DNA of 64,000 bases, taken from contig CACIWZ010000001.1 in the NCBI GenBank assembly GCA_902590505.1, positions 124,001 to 188,000 of the forward strand, in the 5' to 3' direction. Below the pieces are notes generated by a model that was not told the DNA's origin, made no database searches, and worked only from the letters and a program-made list of their open reading frames with translations. Below, piece after piece: positions 38,291-47,543 of the stretch. The stretch comes from an uncultured Pelagibacteraceae bacterium (GTDB taxonomy: Bacteria > Pseudomonadota > Alphaproteobacteria > Pelagibacterales > Pelagibacteraceae). How positions within the stretch are numbered: position 1 is the first letter of the stretch; every line of letters starts with the position of its first letter. A program made the position numbers and the translations under genes.

Positions 38291-39024
38291 TGCTTCAATT
38301 ACAAAATTTAAAAGCTTCAATTAATGATAAGTTTATTTTAAACGGATTAAATTTAGATATAAAACCTGGTGAAGTGCATGCTATTATGGGTCCAAATGGT
38401 TCTGGAAAAAGTACTTTAGCAAATATTTTATCAGGCAAAAATGGATATGAAGTAAGCGGAAATTTAAAGTATGAAGGTAAAAATTTGCAAGATATACCAA
38501 TAGAGGAGCGAGCGCAAAAAGGTATCTTTTTAGCGTTTCAATATCCTCTAGAAATTCCAGGTGTGAATACAACTAATTTCTTAAAAACTTCACTAAATAC
38601 AATCAGGAAAGCTAAAGGTGAAAAAGAGTTAGATACTTTAACTCTTTTAAAACTAATAAAAGAAAAAGCTTCTGAACTAAACATAGATGAAAAATTTTTA
38701 TCAAGACAATTGAATGTTGGTTTTTCAGGAGGTGAAAAAAAGAAAAATGAAATACTTCAAATGAAACTTTTAGAACCAAAATTAGCCATCTTAGATGAGA
38801 CAGACTCAGGTTTAGATATCGACGCATTGAGAATAGTCGCTAATGGAGTTAACTCTCATAAAAATAAAAATAACTCATTTTTGATTATCACTCACTATCA
38901 AAGATTACTTGACTATATTAAGCCAGATTTTATTCATGTTTTATCTAACGGAAAAATTATCAAAACAGGCTCTGCTGATCTAGGCCAGGAATTAGAAAAA
39001 ACAGGATACGAAAATTTGAAATAA
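38290..39024 (+). CDS. sufC: Fe-S assembly ATPase SufC
   Basis: Soluble ABC ATPase that powers the SufBC2D scaffold. It has 244 residues. Walker A is GPNGSGKST, the signature motif reads FSGGEKKKNEIL as usual for SufC, Walker B with catalytic Glu is LAILDETDSGLD, and the H-loop histidine is in ITHYQRLL. TAATG junctions join it to sufB and sufD. Confidence 0.97.
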   Translation: MLQLQNLKASINDKFILNGLNLDIKPGEVHAIMGPNGSGKSTLANILSGKNGYEVSGNLKYEGKNLQDIPIEERAQKGIFLAFQYPLEIPGVNTTNFLKTSLNTIRKAKGEKELDTLTLLKLIKEKASELNIDEKFLSRQLNVGFSGGEKKKNEILQMKLLEPKLAILDETDSGLDIDALRIVANGVNSHKNKNNSFLIITHYQRLLDYIKPDFIHVLSNGKIIKTGSADLGQELEKTGYENLK

Positions 39025-40265
39025 TGGACCAACTATTTAATATAGATTTAAAAAAAATACCTGTTTCTTCAGATCAAGAAGCATTAGAAAGGAAAAAAAA
39101 TTTTGAGTTATTTTTAGAAAATGGCTTACCAAATAAAAAAGATGAAAATTGGAAATTTAGTGATCTTAATTATATTATAAGTAAAAATTTTAAACAAATT
39201 TCAGTTTCAGATGATTTTAAATTTGATAAAAAAATTGAATTTATTAATGATTTTGAACATAACCATATTACTCTCATAAACGGAGCATATAAATCTTGCG
39301 ATATAAGATTTGAAGAAAAAGAAAAAGTAAAAATTGAAAGCTTCAAATCATTTGATAATTTTACCAATGAAAAAGGTAACAATCTTTATAATCTTAATAA
39401 AGCCCTATCTTCAGGTGGATTTAGTCTTGAAATACTAAAAGATTACAAATGTAAAAAACCAATAATAATTTATAATTATTTTACATCAGATCTAGATAAT
39501 AAAATTATAAGTAATTCAAATCAGATAAAGCTTAGTAAAAACTCAGAGTTAACTTTAATTGAATATAATATAAGTGAAGAGAGTAAATTTTTTAAAAATA
39601 CTTTCGAAAATATAAATATTGAACAAGGTTCGTTATTAAAAAGTATCACTATACAAAAAAATAAAAGTAATGGTTATTTTTATAAAAATATATCAGGCAT
39701 ACAAGATTACAACTCTAGCTATCAAAGTTTTATATTAAGTTCTGGTCTTAAATTTAATAAAATCGAAATTAATATGAATTTAGAAAAAGAAAATAGCACT
39801 TGCTATATTTTATCTGGATTGAGTTTGGGTAAAGATGAACACCAAGAAATTAAAACACGAATAAATCACTTGGCTCCAAATTGCAAAAGCTATCAAAAAA
39901 TTAAAAATGTTTTAGAAAATGATAGCAATGGAGTTTATCAAGGTAAAATATTTGTTAAAGATATTGCACAAAAAACAGACGCATATCAATTGAGTAAAGC
40001 TTTAATTTTAGACGATCAAGCAGAATTTAACGCTAAACCAGAGTTAGAAATTTATGCTGATGATGTTAAGTGTTCGCATGGATCAACCTCGGGCAGCATC
40101 GATGAAGATGCTATTCATTATTTAATGACAAGAGGAATTAAATTACCTATAGCAAAAAAACTTTTAATAAATGGTTTCCTGAATGAAATTTTTGAAAATA
40201 TACAGGAGGAAAAACTTAAAACTTTCCTTGAAAAAAGTATAATGGAGCAAGTAGATGGAATTTAA
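39024..40265 (+). CDS. sufD: Fe-S assembly protein SufD
   Basis: Partner of SufB and SufC in the scaffold. It has 413 residues. The N-terminal helical domain is divergent (KKDENWKFSDLNYI), while the C-terminal SufBD core is clear: GKIFVKDIAQKTDAYQLSKALILDDQAEFNAKPELEIYADDVKCSHGSTSGSID, with the functional Cys/His pair in KCSHG. It overlaps sufS by 11 bases. Confidence 0.94.
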   Translation: MDQLFNIDLKKIPVSSDQEALERKKNFELFLENGLPNKKDENWKFSDLNYIISKNFKQISVSDDFKFDKKIEFINDFEHNHITLINGAYKSCDIRFEEKEKVKIESFKSFDNFTNEKGNNLYNLNKALSSGGFSLEILKDYKCKKPIIIYNYFTSDLDNKIISNSNQIKLSKNSELTLIEYNISEESKFFKNTFENINIEQGSLLKSITIQKNKSNGYFYKNISGIQDYNSSYQSFILSSGLKFNKIEINMNLEKENSTCYILSGLSLGKDEHQEIKTRINHLAPNCKSYQKIKNVLENDSNGVYQGKIFVKDIAQKTDAYQLSKALILDDQAEFNAKPELEIYADDVKCSHGSTSGSIDEDAIHYLMTRGIKLPIAKKLLINGFLNEIFENIQEEKLKTFLEKSIMEQVDGI

Positions 40266-41472
40266 TAATATTAAGTCTATATTTCCAATTTTTAAACAAA
40301 AAATTAAAGGAAAGCCATTAATATACCTTGATAGTGCTAATTCTTCACAAAAGCCAAAAATGGTTATAGATGAGATTTCAAAATTTTATGAAACTGAGTT
40401 TTCAAATGTTGGAAGAAGCGTTCATACATTAGCGGTAAAAGCAACAAATAAGTTTGAAGAAACAAGAGACATAGTAAAATCTTACATTAATGCAAAACAT
40501 AGAGAGGAAATAATTTTTACAAAAGGCGCTACAGAAGCAATAAATTTAGTTGCAAATACTTATGGAGAGAAATTTATTAAGAATGGCGATGAAATTTTAG
40601 TAACTGAATTGGAGCATCACTCAAATTATGTTCCGTGGCATTACTTAAGAAAAAAAAAAGGTGCAGTAATAAAATTTGCTTCAGTAAATGATAACGGAGA
40701 AATAGATATTGATGAGTTTAAAAAGAATATTACTGAAAATACTAAAATGATTGCTTTCACTCATATTTCAAATGTTACTGGCTCAATCATGCCTGTAAAA
40801 AAAATTATTGAAATGGCTAAAACAAAAAATATTCCAGTGTTAATTGATGGAACACAGGGAGCTCCTCATGCAGTTTTAGATGTACAAGATTTAGACTGCG
40901 ATTTTTATGCAATATCTTGTCATAAAATGTATGGTCCCAATGGTCTCGGTATTCTGTATGCGAAAAAAAAATGGTTAGATGAATTACCACCATATCAAGG
41001 TGGCGGAGGAATGATAAGTGAAGTAAAAAAAGATGATATATCTTATGCAGAATCACCAAACAAATATGAAGCTGGAACGATGCAAACAGCAGAGGTAGTG
41101 GCTTTTGCAAAGTCCATCAAATTTATTCAAGATTTAGGAATTAAAAATATAGAAGACCACGAGAGCAAAATACTTGAGTATGGTTTAGAAAAATTAAGAA
41201 AAGATAATTCTGTTAGCATTATTGGTAATCCTAAAAATAGGGCATCTATTATTTCATTTACAATAAAAGGAGTTCATCCTCATGATATTGCAACTATTTT
41301 AGATGATGATGGAGTCGCAATAAGAGCAGGTCATCACTGCTGTCAAATTTTGCATGATAAACTTGGAATTCCTGCTTCAGCTAGAGCCTCAATAGGAGTT
41401 TATAATGACAAAGAGGATATCGACGTATTATGTGAGTCAATTAAAAAATGTAAAAAGGTATTTCAGATTTAA
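40255..41472 (+). CDS. sufS: Cysteine desulfurase SufS
   Basis: PLP enzyme that draws sulfur from cysteine. It has 405 residues. The PLP lysine is Lys224 in SCHKMYGPNG, and the persulfide cysteine is Cys362 in RAGHHCCQI, the short-loop SufS form. Next to it is sufU and not sufE, so sulfur probably passes from SufS to SufU. Confidence 0.96.
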   Translation: MEFNNIKSIFPIFKQKIKGKPLIYLDSANSSQKPKMVIDEISKFYETEFSNVGRSVHTLAVKATNKFEETRDIVKSYINAKHREEIIFTKGATEAINLVANTYGEKFIKNGDEILVTELEHHSNYVPWHYLRKKKGAVIKFASVNDNGEIDIDEFKKNITENTKMIAFTHISNVTGSIMPVKKIIEMAKTKNIPVLIDGTQGAPHAVLDVQDLDCDFYAISCHKMYGPNGLGILYAKKKWLDELPPYQGGGGMISEVKKDDISYAESPNKYEAGTMQTAEVVAFAKSIKFIQDLGIKNIEDHESKILEYGLEKLRKDNSVSIIGNPKNRASIISFTIKGVHPHDIATILDDDGVAIRAGHHCCQILHDKLGIPASARASIGVYNDKEDIDVLCESIKKCKKVFQI

Positions 41473-41916
41473 ATGGAATTAAAAGAATTATATCAAGAAA
41501 TTATTTTAGATCACGCTAAGAACCCTCGAAATAAAGGTAAATGCGAGGGTTATAATCATGATGCAAAAGCACATAATCCACTTTGTGGAGATAAAGTACA
41601 TATTTATTTGAAACTAGATAAAGATAAAAATATTTCAGGGTTGAGTTTTGAAGGCGAAGGTTGTGCAATATCTTTAGCTTCTGCATCAATTCTCACTGAC
41701 ATTCTAAAAGGTAAAGATCTTAATTTTTCAAAAAAAGTTACAGATGATTTTTTAAATATGTTAAAAAATAAGACAAAAATAACTTTAAATAGCTTATCCG
41801 AAGATCAAATTACAACTATTTCATCATTATCTGGAGTTCAAGAATTTCCTATGAGAATAAAGTGTGCTACTATGGCATGGCATACGCTGTTGTCAGCCTT
41901 AGAAAAAAAAAATTGA
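41473..41916 (+). CDS. sufU: SufU-type sulfur-transfer/scaffold protein
   Basis: Zinc-containing sulfur acceptor that activates SufS, related to IscU. It has 147 residues. Three cysteines occur in NPLCGD, GEGCAIS and IKCATMAWHTLL. The extra stretch between the second and third (KGKDLNFSKKVTDDFLNMLKNK) and the missing His before the last Cys mark SufU and not IscU. It abuts sufS directly, matching its role. Confidence 0.88.
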   Translation: MELKELYQEIILDHAKNPRNKGKCEGYNHDAKAHNPLCGDKVHIYLKLDKDKNISGLSFEGEGCAISLASASILTDILKGKDLNFSKKVTDDFLNMLKNKTKITLNSLSEDQITTISSLSGVQEFPMRIKCATMAWHTLLSALEKKN

Positions 41917-41917
41917 T

Positions 41918-42220
41918 ATGTCTGAAATAAAACAAAAAATAGTAAGTGAAATTAAAAAAATTTATGATCCTGAGATACCTGTAAATATATACGAACTAGG
42001 ATTAATTTATAAAATTGAAGTTAATGAACAAAAAAAAGTAAACATTGAAATGACTCTTACATCTCCAAACTGTCCAGTAGCTGAAGAATTACCAAATACT
42101 GTAAAAAAAAATGTATTAAAAATTCCAGAAATTAAAGATGTTGATCTGAAACTAGTCTGGGATCCACCTTGGACAAAAGACAAGATGTCTGAAGCAGCTA
42201 AATTAGAATTAAATTTATGA
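41918..42220 (+). CDS. sufT: MIP18/DUF59 Fe-S assembly factor, SufT-like
   Basis: Small protein of the family that helps mature Fe-S enzymes. It has 100 residues. Hallmarks are IYDPEIPVNIYELGLIYKIEV and MTLTSPNCPVAEELP with the single conserved cysteine, and VWDPPWTKDKMSEAAKLELNL. It is one base after sufU and overlaps sufA by four. Confidence 0.9.
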   Translation: MSEIKQKIVSEIKKIYDPEIPVNIYELGLIYKIEVNEQKKVNIEMTLTSPNCPVAEELPNTVKKNVLKIPEIKDVDLKLVWDPPWTKDKMSEAAKLELNL

Positions 42221-42552
42221 ATGAACAAGTAATAAAACTTAGTGATAACGCTGCAAAAAGAATAAAATATATTATGTCAAAAGCAGAAAGTTCAGCTGTA
42301 GGTGTAAGAGTAGGTGTCAAATCAGGAGGCTGTGCGGGAATGTCTTATGTTATGGAATACGCTAAAGAAATTAAGCCAAATGAGGAAGTAATTGAAGATA
42401 AAGGTGTAAAAGTTTTAATTGATCCAACTGCTGTAATGTATTTATTAGGTACAGAAATGGACTACAAAGAAGAAAAATTTTCTTCTCAATTCATTTTTAA
42501 AAACCCTAATGAAACCGAAAGATGTGGATGCGGAGAATCTTTTAAAGTTTAA
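42217..42552 (+). CDS. sufA: A-type Fe-S carrier SufA/IscA/HesB
   Basis: Delivers assembled clusters to target proteins. It has 111 residues. The three ligand cysteines are Cys39 (SGGCAGMSY) and Cys103/Cys105 (RCGCGESF). It is the last gene of the iscR-suf operon. TTAA at 42549-42552 serves as its stop and as that of convergent glnA. Confidence 0.94.
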   Translation: MNEQVIKLSDNAAKRIKYIMSKAESSAVGVRVGVKSGGCAGMSYVMEYAKEIKPNEEVIEDKGVKVLIDPTAVMYLLGTEMDYKEEKFSSQFIFKNPNETERCGCGESFKV

Positions 42553-43955
42553 CCGCTATAGTACATATCAAATTCAATCGGATGAGGTGTATGTTCAAAG
42601 TTATAAATTTCCTGAAACTTTAATTCAATGTAAGCATCTATTTGATCGTCGGTAAATACACCGCCTTCCGTCAAAAATTTTCTATCCTTATCTAAATTTT
42701 GCATTGCTTCTCTCAAAGAACCACAAACGGTTGGGAGTTTTTTAACCTCGTTTTCAGATAGCGAATATAAATCTTGATCAAAAGGCTTGCCTGGATCAAT
42801 TTTGTTTTTAATACCATCAATTCCAGCCATTAGCATAGATGCAAAAGTTAAGTAAGGATTTCCTGCGGCGTCTGGAAACCTAATTTCCATTCTTGCAGCC
42901 TTAGGATTCATAATTACTGGAATTCTACATGATGCAGATCTGTTTCTTGCTGAGTATGCTAAAATTACTGGCGCCTCAAAACCTGGAATTAATCTTTTAT
43001 AACTATTAGTTGTTGCATTGGCGAAAGCGTTGATTGCTCTAGCATGTTTTAATATACCACCAATATAATATAATGCATTCTTCGATAGTCCGGCGTACTC
43101 TTTGCCCATAAATAATGGTGTACTCCCTTTCCAAATCGATTGATGACAGTGCATGCCAGAGCCGTTATCGCCTTTAACTGGCTTAGGCATAAAAGTTGCA
43201 GTTTTACCGAAGGAGTGTGTAACCATTTGTACTGCATATTTATAAAGTTGAACGTTATCTGCTTGATTTGTTAATGTTCCAAAGTACATCCCAAGCTCAT
43301 GTTGACTCGGAGCAACTTCATGGTGATGCTTTTCAACTTTGACACCCATATCTTTAAGTGCTTTCAGATACTCTCCTCTCATATCTTGAGCACTATCAAC
43401 TGGAGGTACTGGGAAGTATCCGCCTTTAACTCCTGGTCTATGACCCATGTTACCATTTTCATATTTTTTTCCTGTGTTATAGGGACCCTCGGAACTATCA
43501 ATTGAAAAGCTGGTTTCGTTCATATCATTTTTGTATCTCACATCGTCAAAAACAAAAAATTCAGGCTCAGGGCCAAAATAAGATTTATCACCTATACCAG
43601 TCTTTTTAAGATAAGCCTCTGCTTTTTTTGCAGTGCCTCTTGGATCTCTTTCATATGGATCTTTTTTTACGGCATCTAAAATATCACAAAAAATATTTAA
43701 AGTAGTGTGAGAATTAAAAGGATCAATTATGGGTCTATCTAAATCAGGTTTTAATATCATGTCTGACTCATTAATCGCTTTCCAGCCAGCTATAGAAGAA
43801 CCGTCGAAAAACACTCCTTTATTGAGCATATCTTCGTCAACTACGGTTGAGTCCATCGTTAAATGTTGAAGTTTACCTTTTGGATCAGTAAACCTTAGGT
43901 CTACGAATTCTACTTGCTTATCTTTCATAAGCTTTAAAATATCTTTTGAACTCAT
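42549..43955 (-). CDS. glnA: Glutamine synthetase type I
   Basis: Main ammonia-assimilating enzyme, forming glutamine from glutamate and ATP. It has 468 residues and is the GSI-beta type. Seen: FFDGSSIAGW, FGPEPEFF, the latch NGSGMHCHQSIWK, the ATP region RIPV and the glutamate segment. A tyrosine in DQDLYSLSE stands where GSI-beta is adenylylated, so control by GlnE/PII is possible. No NtrC-type or -24/-12 promoter was recognised. A strong Shine-Dalgarno site precedes the start. Confidence 0.96.
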   Translation of the reverse strand: MSSKDILKLMKDKQVEFVDLRFTDPKGKLQHLTMDSTVVDEDMLNKGVFFDGSSIAGWKAINESDMILKPDLDRPIIDPFNSHTTLNIFCDILDAVKKDPYERDPRGTAKKAEAYLKKTGIGDKSYFGPEPEFFVFDDVRYKNDMNETSFSIDSSEGPYNTGKKYENGNMGHRPGVKGGYFPVPPVDSAQDMRGEYLKALKDMGVKVEKHHHEVAPSQHELGMYFGTLTNQADNVQLYKYAVQMVTHSFGKTATFMPKPVKGDNGSGMHCHQSIWKGSTPLFMGKEYAGLSKNALYYIGGILKHARAINAFANATTNSYKRLIPGFEAPVILAYSARNRSASCRIPVIMNPKAARMEIRFPDAAGNPYLTFASMLMAGIDGIKNKIDPGKPFDQDLYSLSENEVKKLPTVCGSLREAMQNLDKDRKFLTEGGVFTDDQIDAYIELKFQEIYNFEHTPHPIEFDMYYSG

Positions 43956-43958
43956 TGT

Positions 43959-43966
43959 TCTCCTTT
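43959..43966 (-). promoter_or_regulatory. Shine-Dalgarno site of glnA
   Basis: The leftward strand reads AAAGGAGA, three bases before the ATG. This is one of the strongest ribosome-binding sites in the window and fits high production of glutamine synthetase. Confidence 0.6.
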
Positions 43967-44016
43967 AAAAGTTGTTTTAATTTCGAACTGAACATATATA
44001 AGGGACTTTTTTAGAG

Positions 44017-44022
44017 TATAAT
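44017..44022 (+). promoter_or_regulatory. Possible -10 element for the EamA transporter gene
   Basis: A TATAAT box stands about 54 bases before the EamA-family ATG at 44076, in the 120-base gap shared with glnA. No -35 match lies 15-19 bases upstream, so it is tentative. Confidence 0.25.
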
Positions 44023-44075
44023 TAAAAATAAATATCAGCTATGCAATTATCACATAAATACAATTTTAACTTGAA

Positions 44076-44972
44076 ATGAGAGAAGCCAATACCTTTGATT
44101 TTTCTCTATTAATTTTATTAGCTATAATATGGGGATCATCATTTTTTAATATTAAGTTAGCTACGTACTCTTACGAACCAATAACTCTTGCATTAGTAAG
44201 AGTAATTTTTGCAAGTATTCCATTATTAATCTTATGTAAAATCAAAAATATTTATATAGAAGCTTTTACAAAAAATTGGAAACCATATGCACTTATCGGC
44301 TTGTGTAATATTGCAATACCTTTTGTGCTGATAGCAATTGGAACCGCAAAAATTAACAGTTATCTCGCTGCTATTTTGATGAGCACAACTCCACTGAGTG
44401 GGTCCATACTTGCACATATATTTACAAAAGACGAAAAATTATCTTTTTTAAAGTCTCTTGGAGTTTTGATTGGGTTTAGTGGAATAATTTTATTATTTTT
44501 TGACAAGGTTATTATTAATAGTGAAAACTATCTTTACGCATTGATAACTATTTTAGGATCAACATTTTACTGTATAGGTGGATTACTGACTTTAAAATTA
44601 AGAAATAAAAAAAATGAAAATGTGACGACATCTACAACTTTATGGTCTGTTATTTTTTTACTACCTTTTTCTTTGATATTTGAAACTCCATGGAATTCAA
44701 ATCCGACAATGTCAGCGACCCTATCTTTATTATACTTAGGGATAGTTGCTACCGGACTTGCTTGGTTAATTAGATTTAGAATATTAACTGTTAATGGTCT
44801 AGTTTTTCAAACTCAAGTAGCCTATTTAATCCCAATATTTGGAGTTCTGTTTGGTTATTTTTTAATGGATGAGATTATTACATGGAGAGTTTTATTATCT
44901 TTAGTTATAATCTTAGTTGGTATTCACATATTTAAGAAAAACAATAAAGGAATTAAAGTAAATGGGAACTGA
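44076..44972 (+). CDS. EamA/DMT-family membrane transporter
   Basis: Inner-membrane transporter, substrate unknown. It has 298 residues and about ten hydrophobic helices arranged as two EamA repeats (about 10-140 and 150-290), with the family pattern WGSSFFNIKLA at the start and a Gly-rich second-repeat end. Members export or import amino acids and other metabolites. It overlaps the next gene by 11 bases, so the two are probably cotranscribed. Confidence 0.85.
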   Translation: MREANTFDFSLLILLAIIWGSSFFNIKLATYSYEPITLALVRVIFASIPLLILCKIKNIYIEAFTKNWKPYALIGLCNIAIPFVLIAIGTAKINSYLAAILMSTTPLSGSILAHIFTKDEKLSFLKSLGVLIGFSGIILLFFDKVIINSENYLYALITILGSTFYCIGGLLTLKLRNKKNENVTTSTTLWSVIFLLPFSLIFETPWNSNPTMSATLSLLYLGIVATGLAWLIRFRILTVNGLVFQTQVAYLIPIFGVLFGYFLMDEIITWRVLLSLVIILVGIHIFKKNNKGIKVNGN

Positions 44973-46023
44973 GTCAATTGAAGCAAGTTTTTTATCAATT
45001 TTCGCTTTAATAAGTTTTTTTATTTTTTTAATTATTAGTAAGTTTTCTTATAAAATTGGCGAGGGTGTGCTTTTAGATAAAGATTTTAATAAACCGCAAG
45101 CATTTCATGACCTTCCAGTTACAAGGAGTGGAGGATTAGCTATAATAATTTCTTTAAGTATTTTTTTTGGAATATATTATTTAATATATTCAAAAATTCT
45201 TTTTGATTACATTTTGATTTGTTATTCAATGTTTTTAGTTGGATTTTTAGATGATCTTAAAATTAAGATTAAACCATTCAAAAGATTGTTGATGATGATT
45301 ATTTTACTTTTTGTTTTAATTTATTTTTTACCTATACAAATTCTAAATATAGATATTTCTTTACTTTCATTCATATCTAATAATCATTTTTTTTCATCCG
45401 CATTTGTCCTATTATGTTTTTTATTTGTTATAAATGGAGCTAATTTAATTGATGGTTTTAACGGATTACTTGCTTTAAACCTTTTAATAATAAATATTAT
45501 ACTTACATATATAAATTTGAACAATTCTAATTTAGAATTCTCTATATTACTTATTTCACAAATTGTAATCTTATTATCTTTTTTATTATTTAACTTCCCT
45601 CATGCAAAAATTTTCCTTGGGGATAGTGGCGCATACTTAATGGGATCTTTAATTGCTCTTAATACAATAATAACTAATAACTTAAACCCAAATATATCAT
45701 CTTTTTTCTTCTGTACTTTACTATTTTATATTTTTTTTGAAGTTTTTTTTTCATTTTTTAGAAAATTGAAACAAAATAAATCCCCGATTTACCCTGATAA
45801 CAAACATTTACATATGTTGAGTTATTATAAAATTTCTTCTTATTATGGAAAATATAAAGCTAATTATATAAATTCTGTTATTATTAATCTAAGTTACCTA
45901 ATTCTTATTCTACCGGGGTTATATTTAATGAACAGTCCAATTTTGAGCAGATATTGGTTTTTTATACTACTACTCATTTATATTATAATTTATTCACGAC
46001 TTTATCATTTAACAAAAAATTAA
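44962..46023 (+). CDS. WecA/MraY-family sugar-phosphate transferase
   Basis: Multi-pass enzyme that moves a sugar-1-phosphate from a UDP-sugar to undecaprenyl phosphate, starting a surface glycan. It has 353 residues and about ten helices. Active-site blocks match the family: VGFLDDLKIKIKPFKRL, NGANLIDGFNGLL, FLGDSGAYLMGSL and DNKHLHML. It could act on O-antigen-type glycan priming rather than peptidoglycan, since the mur cluster is not nearby. It precedes tRNA-Leu by 30 bases. Confidence 0.82.
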   Translation: MGTESIEASFLSIFALISFFIFLIISKFSYKIGEGVLLDKDFNKPQAFHDLPVTRSGGLAIIISLSIFFGIYYLIYSKILFDYILICYSMFLVGFLDDLKIKIKPFKRLLMMIILLFVLIYFLPIQILNIDISLLSFISNNHFFSSAFVLLCFLFVINGANLIDGFNGLLALNLLIINIILTYINLNNSNLEFSILLISQIVILLSFLLFNFPHAKIFLGDSGAYLMGSLIALNTIITNNLNPNISSFFFCTLLFYIFFEVFFSFFRKLKQNKSPIYPDNKHLHMLSYYKISSYYGKYKANYINSVIINLSYLILILPGLYLMNSPILSRYWFFILLLIYIIIYSRLYHLTKN

Positions 46024-46053
46024 ATTGTTATATAAAGCATCGATTGATTAAAC

Positions 46054-46138
46054 GGGCAAGTGGCGGAATTGGTATACGCGCTGGTCTTAGAAACCAGTGC
46101 CGCAAGGCTTAAGAGTTCGAGTCTCTTCTTGCCCACCA
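46054..46138 (+). tRNA. tRNA-Leu (anticodon UAG)
   Basis: The 85-base gene folds completely: acceptor GGGCAAG/CTTGCCC, anticodon stem CTGGT/ACCAG with TAG at 46088-46090, a long variable arm GCC-GCAA-GGC as in type II tRNAs, T stem AAGAG/CTCTT, and an encoded CCA at 46136-46138. The tig ATG follows only nine bases after the CCA. Confidence 0.97.
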
Positions 46139-46147
46139 CAGGATATT

Positions 46148-47521
46148 ATGAAAATTGAAGTAAAATCAAAAAAGGGACTAAGTACTACCTTATCTGTAAT
46201 AGTTGACAAAAATACAATTCAATTAAAAGTAAATGAGAGACTTTCAGAATTACAAAAGGAAGTTTCTTTAAAAGGTTTTAGGCCAGGTAAAGTTCCGCCC
46301 TCTTTAATAAAAAGTCAATTTGGAAAATCAATTTATGGAGAGGTTATCGATAAAGTTTTAAGAGAGACATCTTCAAAAGCCATCACAGAAAAAAAACTTA
46401 AAGTGGCGGGACAACCTAAAATAGATTTAAAACAATTTGGTGAAGGAAAGGATTTAAACTACGAATTGTTAATAGATTGTTTGCCAAATATAAAACTAAA
46501 TCCTTTAGAAAAAATTAAGGCAAATGAATATAAGGTAAAAATTGATAAAAAGATTATTGAAGATAAACTCAAAGAATTAGCAAATCAAAATAAGCAATTC
46601 GAAGATAAAAAAGAAAATGAAAAATCAATAATAGGTGATCAAGTAACCTTTGATTATTCAGCTACAGTAGATGAAAATAAATTTGAGGGAAGCGAGGGAA
46701 AAGGAGTGCAGATTGAATTAGGAAAAAATTTATTTCTTAAAGGGTTTGACGATCAATTGGTAGGCGTTAAAAAAGGTGAGACAAAAATTGTTAACGCTAT
46801 TCTACCTTCTAACCATCCAAAAAAGGAGCTTGCTAATAAAGATACGAAATTCCGGTGTAAAATTTCTAACATTAAAAAATCAATTGAAAGTAAGATAGAT
46901 GATAATTTTGCAAAAATAATGGGAGCAAAAGACATATCAGATTTGAAAAAATTGATTGAAAAACAAATTTCTAGTCAATATTCTCAAGCGCTCAATTCAA
47001 TTACAAAAAAAGAAATTTTAGATCAAATTGAAAAAAATCACGATGTAGAATTACCAAAAAATTTAGTTGATCAAGAAGTTGCTTTAATGACTAAAAATAT
47101 AAAAACAGAGGATAAAGAGAAATATAAATCTAATAATGAGAAATTAGCAAAATCAAGAATAAAGCTTGGTCTACTTTTAAATGAGTTTGGAGAAAAAAAT
47201 AATCTAAAAGTAACTGACGAAGAGGTACGCTCTGAAATTCAAAAACAAATTAAAGGTATGCCAGGACAAGAAAAAATGGTTCTAGAGTATTATAAGAACA
47301 ATCCAAACGCTTCTCAAAGTTTAAGAGGCTCTATATATGAAGAAAAAATTATAGATTTAATAAAATCAAAGATTAAAATTAACACTATTGAAATTGATAC
47401 AAAAGAAGCTGAGAAAGTAATTTCTAACTTTAATAAACCAAATATTGATAAGGCTCAGGCCTCCAAAACAAAATCTTCCAGTCAAGATAAGATTAAAACA
47501 AAAAAAATTAGTAAAAAGTAA
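46148..47521 (+). CDS. tig: Trigger factor
   Basis: Ribosome-bound chaperone with peptidyl-prolyl isomerase activity. I start it at the ATG at 46148 (457 residues); the longer reading frame from 46097 overlaps tRNA-Leu and adds a non-family extension. The ribosome-binding signature is LKGFRPGKVPPSLIK, an FKBP-like middle domain has DQVTFDYSATVDENKFEGSEG, and the C-terminal helical cradle ends in a Lys/Ser-rich tail. A short AGGA at 46140-46143 serves as ribosome-binding site. It heads tig-clpP-clpX-lon. Confidence 0.94.
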   Translation: MKIEVKSKKGLSTTLSVIVDKNTIQLKVNERLSELQKEVSLKGFRPGKVPPSLIKSQFGKSIYGEVIDKVLRETSSKAITEKKLKVAGQPKIDLKQFGEGKDLNYELLIDCLPNIKLNPLEKIKANEYKVKIDKKIIEDKLKELANQNKQFEDKKENEKSIIGDQVTFDYSATVDENKFEGSEGKGVQIELGKNLFLKGFDDQLVGVKKGETKIVNAILPSNHPKKELANKDTKFRCKISNIKKSIESKIDDNFAKIMGAKDISDLKKLIEKQISSQYSQALNSITKKEILDQIEKNHDVELPKNLVDQEVALMTKNIKTEDKEKYKSNNEKLAKSRIKLGLLLNEFGEKNNLKVTDEEVRSEIQKQIKGMPGQEKMVLEYYKNNPNASQSLRGSIYEEKIIDLIKSKIKINTIEIDTKEAEKVISNFNKPNIDKAQASKTKSSSQDKIKTKKISKK

Positions 47522-47543
47522 CTAATAGTTGTATAAACCATTA

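Noticed and set aside
43956-44075. Glutamine riboswitch or NtrC-type promoter before glnA
   Set aside because: The 120-base gap is AT-rich with no stable paired structure or -24/-12 motif that I can recognise.
46097-46147. N-terminal extension of trigger factor
   Set aside because: These codons lie inside tRNA-Leu and do not resemble trigger factor.
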